Assembly (NCBI RefSeq): GCF_020329435.1
Contig: NZ_JAGKJK010000003.1
Location: 434,001-498,000 of the forward strand
Length of the DNA stretch: 64,000 bases
From: Bradyrhizobium hereditatis
Lineage (GTDB): Bacteria; Pseudomonadota; Alphaproteobacteria; Rhizobiales; Xanthobacteraceae
Direction: 5' to 3'
Position numbers and translations under genes: made by a program. The notes below the pieces were generated by a model. That model worked only from the letters and a program-made list of their open reading frames with translations, had not been told where the DNA came from and searched no databases. Shown piece by piece: positions 46,781-56,645 of the stretch; position 1 is the stretch's first letter, and the number at the start of each line of letters is the position of its first letter.

Positions 46781-47505
46781 CCGCCACCTAACCGCGTTCT
46801 GTTTTCCGGTTCTACGCAAGGATTCTGTCTGCAAACCGTATTGGTTGAGTATTTTCAAGGTGACCCAGCCAAACTCGAACGCTCGAAGGCTGGCAAGGCG
46901 AATCTGACACGGTCCGGCACAGTGGTGATGCATGATCGAGGATGAGCACGCAGACGGCCGGACAGCCTCCCCCCGGTCAAGAGCGCGTCCATGCCCAGGC
47001 CCACTTCCATTTCTGAGGTCCGCAACGCACTGTTCAGCTTACGAATCTCACGTTTGGGAGCGCCGGATCGGCTTCAGCCCGCTCACACGATCCGATTGTT
47101 AAGAGAATGGTAATGCTTGTGCGCGACGTCTAGGCATTCTGCGAGCGCCGGCTGCGCAGAACGCTTGCTTCAACTTTTGTTTGCCCCCCTGGGTTCGACA
47201 CGCGGAGGCACGGCAAGAGGAATCCGTTTATGTCTTTTGACGATTCAGGCCTAATCTGAGCTACTGTTTGCCTACGTTAACAGCCCCGTCATATGCGTTT
47301 AGTCTTTAGCCTTCTGGACCTGGTTGTAGCAGACGCTTTGTCATAGCTGCGCCTCATCGGGAAGCTGATCGGGCAATGCTTTCATGTCCCCGTTCCCATC
47401 CTGCTCCGCCTCTGCGACTTTATGAGTCGCAGACAACCGAATGCCAGCGCCTTGTTCCTTTGCATACAAAGAACGCGCAATGCCCGCTACGGTGGAAGAA
47501 CCATG
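46781..47505. other. About 720 bases without a supported gene
   Basis: No convincing start, ribosome site or protein motif was found on either strand. The stretch separates the porin terminator from the 3' end of the peroxidase gene. Confidence 0.5.
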
Positions 47506-48606
47506 CTATTTGCCTAAAGAGGGCCGCGGCGTCGCGTCGGTACGCGTGGGCAGTTTCGGATACTCAATCTTAGGCAGCTGCCCCGTCAGCGAATTCAGAA
47601 ACGCAACAATATCGTTCTTTTCCTTATCGCTGAGCTCGATGCCAAGCTGGGTTTCACCCATCACGCCAACCGCTTGCTTGAGGCTCCAAACCTGGCCTGA
47701 ATGGAAGTATGGGGCCCGCAACGCGACATTGCGCAACGGCGCGGCGCGGAAAACGTACTCGTCGCTGGCCGCCTTAGTGACCGCGTATCGGCCCTTGTCA
47801 GACGCCGGAAGCAGGGTTGCTCCCGGTCTTTCGATCACGCCGAACGGGAAGTAATCCTGTCCGCCAACGTTGATTCCGTTGTGACAAGAGGAGCACCCCG
47901 TTTGAATGAAGAGCTTCAATCCTGCCTTCTGCTGATCATTGAGAGCAGTCGAATCGCCTTCAAGGTACTGATCGAATGGAGCAGCGGGTGTAATTAGAGT
48001 CGCTTCAAAGGCCTCGATCGCCTTCGCGAAGTTGTCAAAGGTGACCGACGACGCCTCGTTCGGGAACGCCTTCTTGAACATGACGACATAGTCACTCATC
48101 GAATTCAACGTATCAAGCACATGATCTGGGGTCGCGTTCATTTCGACACGCGCCTGCACGGGTCCCTTAGCTTGCGCCTTGAGGTCTGCGGCACGTCCAT
48201 CCCAGAACTGCGCGAGATTGAATACCGCGTTATAGACAGTTGGCGCCCGACGTGGACCCTGCTGCCAGCCATGCCCGACCGAGGTCGGACCGGCATCGAC
48301 TCCGCCGGTAGCAAGATTATGGCAGCTATTGCAGCTGATGATCCCGCTAGCTGACAGCCGCGGATCGAAGAACAGCATCTTGCCCAGTTCGACCTTGTCG
48401 TGAGTGACCGGATTGTCCTTCACAGCAGGCATGATCGAGGGAATCGGTTTGAAAATCTGCCTAGCAGCTCTCATCCAATCATCTTCGGGGCTAGCCTGTG
48501 ATGAGGCCAACATTACAACGGCCGCAACGGATAGCTTGCGTACAAGGTGAAGCTCCCACGCTAACTTTTTCACAATACCTCTCATCGGCACCAAACAGGA
48601 CGGCAT
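47506..48606 (-). CDS. Di-haem cytochrome c peroxidase (MauG/CcpA type)
   Basis: This protein of 366 residues has two c-type haem sites: CNSCH at residues 92-96 and CSSCH at 238-242, with the conserved surroundings LFFDPRLSASGIISC and LNDQQKAGLKLFIQTGC. A signal-peptide-like stretch (LSVAAVVMLASSQA) is at about 25-39. Such enzymes reduce hydrogen peroxide in the periplasm with electrons from cytochrome c. Both ATG 48606 and ATG 48585 are possible; AGGGACG before 48606 supports the longer one. The length is normal. Intact. Confidence 0.88.
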   Translation of the reverse strand: MPSCLVPMRGIVKKLAWELHLVRKLSVAAVVMLASSQASPEDDWMRAARQIFKPIPSIMPAVKDNPVTHDKVELGKMLFFDPRLSASGIISCNSCHNLATGGVDAGPTSVGHGWQQGPRRAPTVYNAVFNLAQFWDGRAADLKAQAKGPVQARVEMNATPDHVLDTLNSMSDYVVMFKKAFPNEASSVTFDNFAKAIEAFEATLITPAAPFDQYLEGDSTALNDQQKAGLKLFIQTGCSSCHNGINVGGQDYFPFGVIERPGATLLPASDKGRYAVTKAASDEYVFRAAPLRNVALRAPYFHSGQVWSLKQAVGVMGETQLGIELSDKEKNDIVAFLNSLTGQLPKIEYPKLPTRTDATPRPSLGK

Positions 48607-48973
48607 CGTCCCTGTTTATGTCACGCACTCACGCTTGCCCGAGTGATGGCTGCATCTACTAGCAACCGCCGTGCCAGTGGCGCTCGGCAAAAACTAAGCT
48701 GCTGATTTAACTTTCAAAGCAATTGCGACCAGCGGATAACGTTAGATGTCTTGAACCTGACAGAAGCCGTGCGGTGCCAGAAATGCGACAGCCACGAACT
48801 GGCGGCGGCCTATTCGCGGGCGAACGGCGCAGGCCTTTTGTGATTATACCGATGCGGCATCCAGCTCGCTGTCTATTCTCAACGAGATTGGATCGTCATG
48901 CCATCGAGAAACCTGCGAGCGGACGCCACACGCTCAGGTCAGTTAGCATCAGTTGCCAGCGCTGGCGCCGCGC
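48607..48973. other. Region between the LuxR gene and the peroxidase gene
   Basis: About 370 bases with no open frame of support. It should hold the peroxidase promoter; no FNR or lux box was clear. Confidence 0.4.
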
Positions 48974-49696
48974 CTAGGATTCAATGAGATTGAGGCGAAT
49001 CGCCTTTACGATGGCCTGGGTGCGATTCGTCGTAACCAGTTTGCGCATCACGTTCTTAAGATGAAAATTGACTGTATTGTCGCTGACCTTCAGGATCCTC
49101 CCAGTTTCCCAAGACGATTTTCCCTCTGCCACCCAGCGCAGGCAGTCTTTTTCGCGCTCAGATAGGATATTTTTCCTGTTGCAGCTGCTATTCGACGGCC
49201 GCGCGATCTCCGCAAACGCCAGATGAAAGTGCCAGGCCAGTGTTTTGAGGTGACTCATACGATATTGAGGATCGGCGTCGTCGAACGGTGATGCAAAGGA
49301 TACCACAGATAGTCGGCCAAATGCCTCCAACAATGGCACACTCATGCCATGCTTCAGACCTGCCTCTTTGGCCTCGTCTAGTACGCGCTTCTCGCCGGGT
49401 TCCAGTTTGGCGAGTTCGTCCCAAACAAACGGCCCCGGAAGCGCTGGTGTCCGCCTGACCACCGGGTCGATGACACGGTAATTGCGTTCAAAATAACGGC
49501 GGCACCAGTCTGGCGGGAAGTTCACGGTCCCCGTAGGCGGTAGGTACCCCAGTAGATGAGGCGGCTCCGCGAAGGTAAGCGCTCCGTAAGCGACTTCACT
49601 GAAGCCCTCCTCGCTCGCACAGCTCACAAGAAGATCGAACAGCGCTTTAATAGAGCGCGTTTGCTTCGCGCACTCGATGAAGCTGAATAAGTCCAT
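48974..49696 (-). CDS. LuxR-family AHL-responsive regulator (solo)
   Basis: ATG 49696 (MDLFSFIECAKQTRSI) is chosen over an upstream ATG at 49720. Residues about 20-160 match the autoinducer-binding domain (PDWCRRYFERNYRVIDPVV, PGPFVWDELA), with the conserved Trp, Tyr and Asp of AHL receptors. Residues 175-240 are a LuxR HTH (LSEREKDCLRWVAEGKSS, SDNTVNFHLKNVMRKL). No luxI homologue is present in the window, so it may sense AHLs made elsewhere in the genome or by other cells. Intact. Confidence 0.85.
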   Translation of the reverse strand: MDLFSFIECAKQTRSIKALFDLLVSCASEEGFSEVAYGALTFAEPPHLLGYLPPTGTVNFPPDWCRRYFERNYRVIDPVVRRTPALPGPFVWDELAKLEPGEKRVLDEAKEAGLKHGMSVPLLEAFGRLSVVSFASPFDDADPQYRMSHLKTLAWHFHLAFAEIARPSNSSCNRKNILSEREKDCLRWVAEGKSSWETGRILKVSDNTVNFHLKNVMRKLVTTNRTQAIVKAIRLNLIES

Positions 49697-49936
49697 GTGG
49701 CGACTCACGAGGGCAGCCAAGAGGGCCGCTATTGCGCCGTTCGATTGAGTGTTTTAAGCGGAGTCTAGTTTTATTCCGCTCAGCGAAGCCCTTGCTCCGC
49801 TCTTCATCTAGCCTGAACACTTGCGCGTTACGGCAAATGCTATTCCCGAATTCGTTGACCTGTCGCATCAGGCGCTCAGAAGAGACAGGTGAATCGAAAC
49901 AGCGGGCACGCCGAGCAAGCAGCGGAGGTGCAGCGG

Positions 49937-50227
49937 TCACCTAAATTCGAACAGAACACCATAACCGTCGCGCGCATAGCTCATCTCATGTCGGTGGAGG
50001 GCTCGCCGAGGACGCAGTAGCCGCCGCATTCGATGCAGCTGTCGAGTGTGATCTCCACCTCGCCCTTGGTCTTCTGCTCGTAACAGCGCGCGGGGTCGAC
50101 CTTCACGAGAAACAGCAGCTGCGGCGACGCAATTGTGCACGCACACCCCGATATCGGGACCGTGATCGATGACATAGCTGTTATCAACCAGCTTTCGCTT
50201 GGGCCAGAGTGAGGGTTCGACATACAT
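49937..50227 (-). pseudogene. fixX: FixX ferredoxin-like protein relic
   Basis: Starts MYVEPSLWPKRKLVDNSYVI; another frame carries KTKGEVEITLDSCIECGGYC and VLGEPSTDMR, and the first frame then returns with DGYGVLFEFR. This matches FixX, the ferredoxin-like partner of FixABC, but two of the cluster cysteines are changed (CIECGGYCVLG where CIECGTCRVLC is expected) and there are two frameshifts. FixX passes electrons to nitrogenase. It follows the fixA relic directly; fixB and fixC are missing. Confidence 0.7.
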
Positions 50228-50339
50228 GTTTCAGTCTCCGTAGTTGGTGTCCACGATTAGAACGCAAGGTTTCAGTCTCTTGTTTATGCATGATCTCTTT
50301 CGAAACCCGGTGGCAACTTTTCCGGATGGTGCGGATTTC

Positions 50340-50623
50340 TGGCCGCCAGTGTGCCGACGCTGGCGAAGACGCGAGGAGTGACGCAACACGCCGTTGGCGC
50401 CGAAGGTCAGTGCCTTAAAGGACTCGGCGGCATCTGGAGGCCCATGATGAGGACGGTGAGCTCGCTGCCGAAGTCGTTGCTTAGCTGCGGCACTGCTAGA
50501 AGCGCGAATAGACCGTGGGGGTTGATAATGGTCCGGCTCCCGCTGGTGCATGGAGTTGGCCACGGGGCGCACGCGGATCAGCGCGAAGTCGGAAACCTGC
50601 TTGATGCAGACGATATCGTGCAT
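50340..50623 (-). pseudogene. fixA: FixA (electron-transfer flavoprotein beta) relic
   Basis: Starts at ATG 50623: MHDIVCIKQVSDFALIRVRP and VANSM, followed in a second frame by TIINPHGLFALLAVPQL and GSELTVLIMGLQM, and then SFKALTFGANG in the first frame. This is the beginning of FixA, broken by frameshifts and cut short after about 90 codons, where the region joins fixX. FixABCX supplies reductant to nitrogenase in rhizobia. A sigma-54 type promoter lies about 40 bases upstream. Confidence 0.75.
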
Positions 50624-50660
50624 GCGGCTCTCCACAAGTTCCGGGCACTAGGAGGAGAAT

Positions 50661-50676
50661 AGCAAGTCTCGTACCA
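50661..50676 (-). promoter_or_regulatory. Sigma-54 (-24/-12) promoter of the fixA relic
   Basis: On the reverse strand TGGTACGAGACTTGCT matches the sigma-54 consensus TGGCACG-N4-TTGCT with one change. A near-match NifA upstream site (TGC-N10-ACA at 50797-50812, consensus TGT-N10-ACA) lies about 120 bases upstream. It points to former NifA control. Confidence 0.65.
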
Positions 50677-50816
50677 GTTGCGGCGCTCGCGAGAATCAGG
50701 CGTGAAGACAAAGGATTGAGAGAACTGGCGATCGCTTACTTTGCGTTCGGCCATCGAAGCAATTGCGACACACGTTGGAAATGCGACGCCGCCGTTTGCA
50801 TTAGCTGCGACATGAG

Positions 50817-50830
50817 TTGATATAGATCAA
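50817..50830. promoter_or_regulatory. FNR/FixK-type box
   Basis: TTGATATAGATCAA is a perfect TTGAT-N4-ATCAA palindrome, the FNR/FixK binding site, about 195 bases upstream of the fixA start and about 400 bases upstream of the PEP mutase gene. Low-oxygen control of one of them is possible. Confidence 0.6.
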
Positions 50831-51233
50831 GAATGCGCGGCCCGGATGCGTCTTGCCGCCTTCCATGGACGATGGTTCACATCGCCAAGAGCAAGTCGAG
50901 ACATCGGATCGCAACTGACCTCGAGCAGAGCAAGGAGTGCTGAGTTGGTGAGGTTTTCCGATTGTCGATGCCTGCGTTCTTGATTTCCGCTCAGAGTGAA
51001 CATCTCGTGATTGTAAGTCTTAGCCCCGGCTGCCCAGGGCATTCTATCTATAGTGGATTTGCAACTATTTGCGATCCAGTCAACTACCAAGGCTAGTAAT
51101 TGCTCGAGATGCCAGAAGGATGCCACCTATCGCTTGAGCTGCGGGATTGCCCGAGCGGCTTGCCTCGATCAAGAAACTGGGGTGAAACACGCCCTGAATC
51201 TCCGGCCGGTCGAACGCACCTGCAAGGATTGGC
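50831..51233. other. Upstream region of the PEP mutase gene
   Basis: About 400 bases with the FNR/FixK box at the left edge and no open frame of support. Confidence 0.4.
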
Positions 51234-52172
51234 ATGCAAGATCAATCACAATCTTATCTCGCCAACGGCCCTGATCGATGGGCCGATTCCTCACTTACAG
51301 GAATGCTGCGCACCGAGATCTGCTCCAATCGCGACCTCACCTTCCTCATGGAGGCTCATGATGCGCTCTCGGGCACGATCGCCAAGCGAGCAGGCTTTAA
51401 AGGTCTGTGGGCGTCGGGCCTGTCTATTGCCTGCTCGCTCGGCTACCGCGATGCCAACGAAGCGTCGTGGAGCCAAATCGTCGACGTGGTCGAGCGCATA
51501 GTGGACTCGACTGAGCTACCTGTGCTCGTTGACGGCGATAGCGGCTTCGGCAATTTCAATAATGCACGCCTCCTAGCACGGAAACTCCGTCAGCGCGGCG
51601 CTGCCGGCGTCGCGATCGAGGACAGCTGTTTTCCGAAGATGAACTCGTTTGTGGGCGATCGGCATGCCCTTGCCGATATCGATGAGTTCTCCGGCCGGCT
51701 GCGGGCAGTGAAAGATACAGTCGCGGACGACCTGGTCCTCGTGGCACGGATCGAAGCGCTGATCGCCGGCCATGGAATGGAGGAAGCAATTCTACGCGCT
51801 AGCGCCTACGCGGCCGCGGGAGCCGACGCGATCCTCATTCACTCGCGTAAGAGCACCGCGGACGAGATCCTCTCGTTCGCGAGTGCCTGGCAGAACTGTC
51901 TGCCGGTCGTAATCGTTCCAACGAAATACTATCGAACACCGGCATCTAAATATCGGGAAGCCGGCATCTCCACAGTGATCTGGGCCAACCACTCCATGCG
52001 AGCTGCAATAGCGGCGATGCGGCACGTCTGCGGCCGCATTATCGCTGAGGAAGGCATTGCCGGGATTGAGACACATATCGCGACGCTCGACGAGGTATTT
52101 GATTTGTTGAGGTACGACGAACTCGCCCGTGCTGAAGCGCGATATCTCCACCCCCCTGAGCTACAGCAATAG
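51234..52172 (+). CDS. Phosphoenolpyruvate mutase-family enzyme (phosphonate biosynthesis)
   Basis: This 312-residue TIM barrel of the isocitrate lyase/PEP mutase family has FLMEAHDALSGTIAKRAGF, GLWASGLSIACSLGYRDANE, VLVDGDSGFGN (the Mg2+-binding acidic motif), EDSCFPKMNSFVG and LVLVARIEALIAGHGMEEAI. PEP mutase turns phosphoenolpyruvate into phosphonopyruvate, the first step of phosphonate synthesis. In this copy the usual Lys after EDK is Ser (EDSCFPK), so activity, or the exact reaction (mutase versus a C-C lyase of the same fold), is open. Start ATG 51234 is supported by a full N-terminal helix. Confidence 0.8.
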   Translation: MQDQSQSYLANGPDRWADSSLTGMLRTEICSNRDLTFLMEAHDALSGTIAKRAGFKGLWASGLSIACSLGYRDANEASWSQIVDVVERIVDSTELPVLVDGDSGFGNFNNARLLARKLRQRGAAGVAIEDSCFPKMNSFVGDRHALADIDEFSGRLRAVKDTVADDLVLVARIEALIAGHGMEEAILRASAYAAAGADAILIHSRKSTADEILSFASAWQNCLPVVIVPTKYYRTPASKYREAGISTVIWANHSMRAAIAAMRHVCGRIIAEEGIAGIETHIATLDEVFDLLRYDELARAEARYLHPPELQQ

Positions 52173-52589
52173 CTTTCTCATCCCCATAACAACACACTCC
52201 TTGTCGAAGGACTGCTGCCATGCAACCGCCTGCCCTATCGTCAGGCTCCGCTGCAATCTTGAACGAAGTATCTGTTTGTCCTCGCTATATTGGACATGTC
52301 GTCAAATGGCGCAACGGACCCTACGCGGCCGAACCATGCAGTCCTGCCGTCTCTTGGCTCAATCTGCTCACCTGTTAGACGGCCAGACATCGAAGAACAG
52401 CCACGAACTCATTTCTCTTTCGGAGAGCGACCGACGAGGACCAGATCTGTGCCTTTTGAACCGGGGGCTTGCATTTCCAAGGACGCCGGCAGCTGCAGCA
52501 ACCATAAGCGGCGGCGAGAGGCTGCTCATCGACTCTTCAGCGCCTGGAAACGACGGGCCGAGAAATCCCGCGACGATAGAAGGAATGAA

Positions 52590-53308
52590 ATGACTACCAA
52601 TGCTCCCAACAAGGCCGTCATTCTCGCGGCCGGCTTGGGCTCCCGCATGCGTCCGCTGACCAATCTGCGCCCGAAGCCGCTGGTCAAAGTCAACGGAACT
52701 TCGATCCTTCACGACGCTCGGCGTAATCTGGAAGCCGTCGGCGTGGAAGAGGTCACAATCGTCGTCGGCTACCGGAAGGACGCAATTCAGTATGCCTGCG
52801 GCAGCCGGTTTCGCCACCTGGAGATCAAGTAGGTTGACTCGACCGTCTTCGATCGTACTGGCAGCCCTATTCCCTGTGGTTGGCGCGAGACGCGCTTCTT
52901 TCCGGAGACTACTTTCTTCTCGACGGCGACGTCTTTTCGAGGAGGATGTGCTACGCCGCCTGATGATCGGAGAGGCGACCGATGTGGTTGCAGTAACTTC
53001 CTTCAATGAATTGATGGAAGCGTCGGCAGCCCTGTTGTCGAATAGCGGCTTCATCTCAGGTTTTCGCATGAAGCAAACCACAGCGACGCTTGTCGCCGAT
53101 GGTCCGCGACTATTCAAGACGATGAACCTGCTACGAATCCCGGCGCGGGCTCTCAGGGCAACGATCGTTCCAGCGCTGGACGATATCATCGGCTACGGAG
53201 CTACTCAATACCGAGGAGCTTCTTGCCTATCTGGTGGAAGCGACCTTATGTGCATGAGTCCGTCTACGACGAGCTCTGCAACGAGTTGGTCGCGATAGCG
53301 AAGAACAT
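52590..53308 (+). pseudogene. Nucleotidyltransferase (phosphonate cytidylyltransferase type) relic
   Basis: Starts at ATG 52590, MTTNAPNKAVILAAGLGSRM and RPLTNLRPKPLVKVNGTSIL, the classic sugar-nucleotidyltransferase beginning. The frame stops at 52832, and other frames carry on with VLRRLMIGEATDVVAVTSFN, SNSGFISGFRMKQTTATL and LFKTMNLLRIP. It is related to enzymes that add CMP to aminoethylphosphonate or phosphocholine. At least two frameshifts make it inactive. It follows PEP mutase, so it was a phosphonate-tailoring gene. Confidence 0.65.
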
Positions 53309-53600
53309 CGTCGTCGACGACGGTTCAAGCGAGGCACGAAGCTCGGGCCGCTGCAGAATGAGAGCAGTACGAGAACGTGAGGGCGTTTCTCGATGACACG
53401 CGCAAGAACGGCAACGTCGTTGCCAGCGGTTCCGCCCTCGGCGGAACAAGCGTCCCTGCCGGAACGAAGGTGTTTGCAATTTCCAAGGCGTCCCTGCGGG
53501 CGTTCCGCACCGCACTCTTGATATCGAGATGCCGCACCTCTTGAACGCCATCATGCGGCGCTCCTGATAGAGACGACGGCGGAAAGAAATGAACCCGCAG
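53230..53600 (+). pseudogene. Aldehyde dehydrogenase fragment
   Basis: A forward reading RPYVHESVYDELCNELVAIA and KNIVVDDGSSEAR is an aldehyde dehydrogenase piece, continued in a second frame by GTKLGPLQNE and after another one-base loss by VRAFLDDTRKNGNVVASGSA. The catalytic cysteine region is absent. It follows the nucleotidyltransferase relic. Confidence 0.5.
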
Positions 53601-54025
53601 TGGATCATTTTTGTCTATCTGGGTTGACACGGTTCCCGCGATTGAAGAACGGACGACTAAGTTGCTCGCTGGGTAGTTTTGTCTTGCCACGTCGCCGACC
53701 GGGATAAGCTCGGAAGCGACTTCCTCCGTGGCCAGAGTGTACCAGTCTGCTGATCGATGTGCTCGCAAAATCGCGGTATACTGCGGGTTCGAACGTGCGG
53801 AGGCCGGTGCAATTGTTTTAGATGCTGCCCAGTGCAAGCGCGTGGAGCAGGAAGCGACCAAAGCCGCTACAGCAGCTATTCCATCGGCGCCGCATCTTCT
53901 TTTCCAAGCGCGGCTTGCGCTCAACCGGGCCGCACCGAAGGACAAGATCATAACCGCGATTAAGCGTACCGCACAAGCGGCCAAAGCTACATGATCTTCT
54001 AACAACAACGAAGCGCAAAGTGTGC
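53601..54025. other. Stretch with an uncertain Ala-rich frame
   Basis: A forward frame of 88 codons (53728-53994, MARVYQSADRCARKIAVYCG) is Ala/Lys-rich but lies opposite a longer reverse frame, and neither shows a family motif. I do not call a gene here. Confidence 0.3.
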
Positions 54026-54817
54026 CTAAGGTCTATATCCGAGCAACGTGGCGACGTGACCTCGTTCAACAAATAAGCCAGATGGCGAATACGACAGTAA
54101 TAACCGACGAATACGTGTCGTTAACTCGTCACGGCGAGGTCCGAGGGTGCCGGGCGCGGCCATGGACCTTGAGTAAAGGAAGCCAAGAACGTCGTCGATA
54201 TTCCAGTGATGCTCGTAATAGTGACGAAGCTCTGTGATTTCACTGAAATCGGAAGCGCGAACGACTTCTCGATCGGACGTCGTCAGAATGGGCCGAACGG
54301 CTCCAGGACCTGCCGGAAAGCGTCCGCCCCAAAACTCCTTGATATCGCTCAACATCGCATCATACCATTCGCCAGGTTCCGAGCCATCCCGGTGACGGTT
54401 GATGATCGCAACGCAGCCGTCCGGCTCTAGTATTTGGGTTAGCTTTGCCAACACCGTCCCTCGATCCATCCAGAAGAAGGAGCCCGCAATTGTTGCGATA
54501 TCAAATGACGGCATCGGTTGGTTTAGGTCTTCAGATCTGGACGCTAGAAACTCTACGTTTTTGATTCCCATAGCTTTCGCGATACGCCTTCCTTCCTGGA
54601 TCATTTCGTCGCTTGCATCGACGGAAAGCACGTTCGCAACTGAGCGTGCCAAGGGAATACCGATCTGCCCCGTGCCGGCACCAAGATCGAGTGCACGGCT
54701 GCTGTTCGTGAGGCCGCAGACCCGAACCAATGATCGGAAAAAGTCGTCTGGATAGGGTATCGCGTGCCGCGCATAGTAGGGCGCGGCACCTCGAAACAGC
54801 TCGCTCGCTACGATCAT
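54026..54817 (-). CDS. Class I SAM-dependent methyltransferase
   Basis: ATG 54817 (MIVASELFRGAAPYYARHAI) gives 263 residues; a start at 54862 would add fifteen. Motif I is ALDLGAGTGQIGIPLARSV, followed by the acidic VLSVDASDEMI and FDIATIAGSFFWMD. It is like small-molecule C- or O-methyltransferases. It lies next to a PEP mutase relic on the same strand, so its substrate may be a phosphonate product. Intact. Confidence 0.75.
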   Translation of the reverse strand: MIVASELFRGAAPYYARHAIPYPDDFFRSLVRVCGLTNSSRALDLGAGTGQIGIPLARSVANVLSVDASDEMIQEGRRIAKAMGIKNVEFLASRSEDLNQPMPSFDIATIAGSFFWMDRGTVLAKLTQILEPDGCVAIINRHRDGSEPGEWYDAMLSDIKEFWGGRFPAGPGAVRPILTTSDREVVRASDFSEITELRHYYEHHWNIDDVLGFLYSRSMAAPGTLGPRRDELTTRIRRLLLSYSPSGLFVERGHVATLLGYRP

Positions 54818-54856
54818 GCCTGCCTCGGTACACGTCGTTTTAATCGGCCCGCGGCT

Positions 54857-55160
54857 GCTCAAGGGAACACCCGGCCAAAGTCGGCGACGACGGCAGTAAT
54901 GCTAGTTGCCGTATACATGCCGTATTCGCGAAGCTCGGTTAGCGTTGTGGAGCCGAGATAGCAGGCAAGGCCCGCCGCCCACAGATTAAAAGCTGTGCCT
55001 TCGGCAATCGACCCAGGAGCCCATCATGCGCGTCAATGATGACGGACAGGTCGGAACCGAGTAGACGCTGATAGCATCGCCTTTCAGCAAAGGACGTGTC
55101 AGCGCATCCGTCAGTACTGTTGGCGAGAACACATTGCGGTTGATTCTGCATGCCGCGATC
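54857..55160 (-). pseudogene. Second PEP mutase-like relic
   Basis: The reverse strand reads GSDLSVIIDAHDGLLGR and, in the next frame, IAEGTAFNLWAAGLACYLGS, which matches the start of a PEP mutase (the AHDxLSG and LWASGL motifs of the intact copy at 51.2 kb). A one-base loss near 55010 breaks it, and nothing of the catalytic middle remains. Confidence 0.55.
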
Positions 55161-55220
55161 TTTGCAGGTGACGACAGGCGTGACGCTAATAATTGATAAG
55201 TTAGCATTCGTCTCTATCAA

Positions 55221-55479
55221 TCAATTACTAACTTTGGTAGCTGACCGGGACACAAAGTCTCGCAGTCGATTGCGCAGCCCGCAGTTGAGCCATTACACTC
55301 GCAAAGTGTTCGATCACTGGTGGCCGGCGCCATCGTATAGCGGGATGCAACTAGTCGCGCTCCTGGAGTCAACTATCAATGCCAGCGATTGACCTAGATA
55401 ACAGAAGGAAGTCAGCTATTGGTCGATGAGCGTGGGGCGGGTCAAGCGTCACCAGCTCGGGCACCCCCCGGGGCCGAGC
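55221..55479. other. Short stretch without a supported gene
   Basis: No motif or supported start seen on either strand. Confidence 0.35.
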
Positions 55480-56560
55480 GGACACAAATGATTGACCGAT
55501 TGACCGAGGCACGGCAGCTTCCGTGAAGCGACTATGCGAGCTCGCCGGTGTGCTAGCGCACATATGCGCTCCAAGATCTCTAGATCTCTGTTGGTCTCCT
55601 CCGTCAGGCAACGCCGAGACGTCCAGCGATCGGGGTCTGGTGTGTGGCCGATCAAGGCGAGGCCGTAGGCGACGGATTCGAACTGATCGGGTGAAGTGAC
55701 CTGCGGCGCGACAATCAAGGTGACAGCGCGTATTGCCGCATGTATCGATGTTCCCGATGGACTTCCCATCCAGATTGTCGCGCTGTATGACCCGATCCTC
55801 GCCAAAGAGTTTCGGCAAATAGGCGCCGCTCGGCCCGCACGAACGACGCGCCGCCGGTAAGGAACACCTTCTCCGCATCGTGTGCGGCGATGCGGGCCTT
55901 GGTCTGCACCTCGTCGACCATCGCGCCGAGCCGCGCGATTTCGTCGGCGACCCTGGCTTGAAGATCGTCTCCTTGATGGTCGCGCCGGTGTCGATCGGCT
56001 CGCGCTGGAAACGGAAGTCGACGCTCTCGCGGGTCGAAAGCGCAACCGTGGGTCGGACACGGCGCGATACAGCAAAAACCGAGATCGAGGACGATGGTGG
56101 TGATGAAATACTGCAGCAGGTCCGGATTCACTGTGAAGCGTGCGTGATGCCGCAGCTGACGCAGGTCGCCGCTGGCCTTCATCACCGCGAGCTGATGACA
56201 GCGGCGAGATTGGTGTTGTCACTGATTGGGATCGGCTCCACCTTGCCGCGTGAACAATAGCTGCTGCCCCTGGCAAGCCGCGGCGACGCGACTTGGTCGA
56301 TGATGCTATAGTCGAGGTGTCGCCGCCGCCACCGGTAAGGGATGGCCCTGCGGGACCGCGCACAGCACGCCGCCAGAGCGCGGGAAACGCAGACCGCGTT
56401 ACCGCTGACACGTTCGCCGCCGGCGCCAAGCTCCCTCGACGGGCTGGCCCTTCTCGTCGCCACACCAGCTCCGATAATGCGCACCGCGCTGACAGCCAGC
56501 GCTTCGCCGCGGCATGGTGATCTCGAAACTCGTGCTCCCAGCTGTACGTTCGCACACATG
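55480..56560 (-). pseudogene. Hsp70-family (YegD-like) chaperone relic
   Basis: Several reverse frames carry pieces of a YegD-type Hsp70: RFTVNPDLLQYFITTIVLDL, VADEIARLGAMVDEVQTKAR and AAHDAEKVFLTGGASFVRAE, plus the EHEF N-terminal-side stretch. Frameshifts and stops are frequent. YegD-like proteins are ATPase-domain-only chaperones. No function can remain. Confidence 0.6.
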
Positions 56561-56645
56561 AGATCCTGGCAAGAATCCCCGACGACATTGTCTGCCCTAC
56601 TACACGCTTACTGTTGAGTAGGAGTGACCCTGGAGCCTGTGATAC

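Noticed and set aside
46781..47505. Possible small gene or CRISPR-like repeats after the porin
   Set aside because: No regular repeats and no supported frame were found.
53325..54008. Reverse 227-codon frame
   Set aside because: It lies opposite the aldehyde dehydrogenase fragment and shows no motif; probably an antisense frame.
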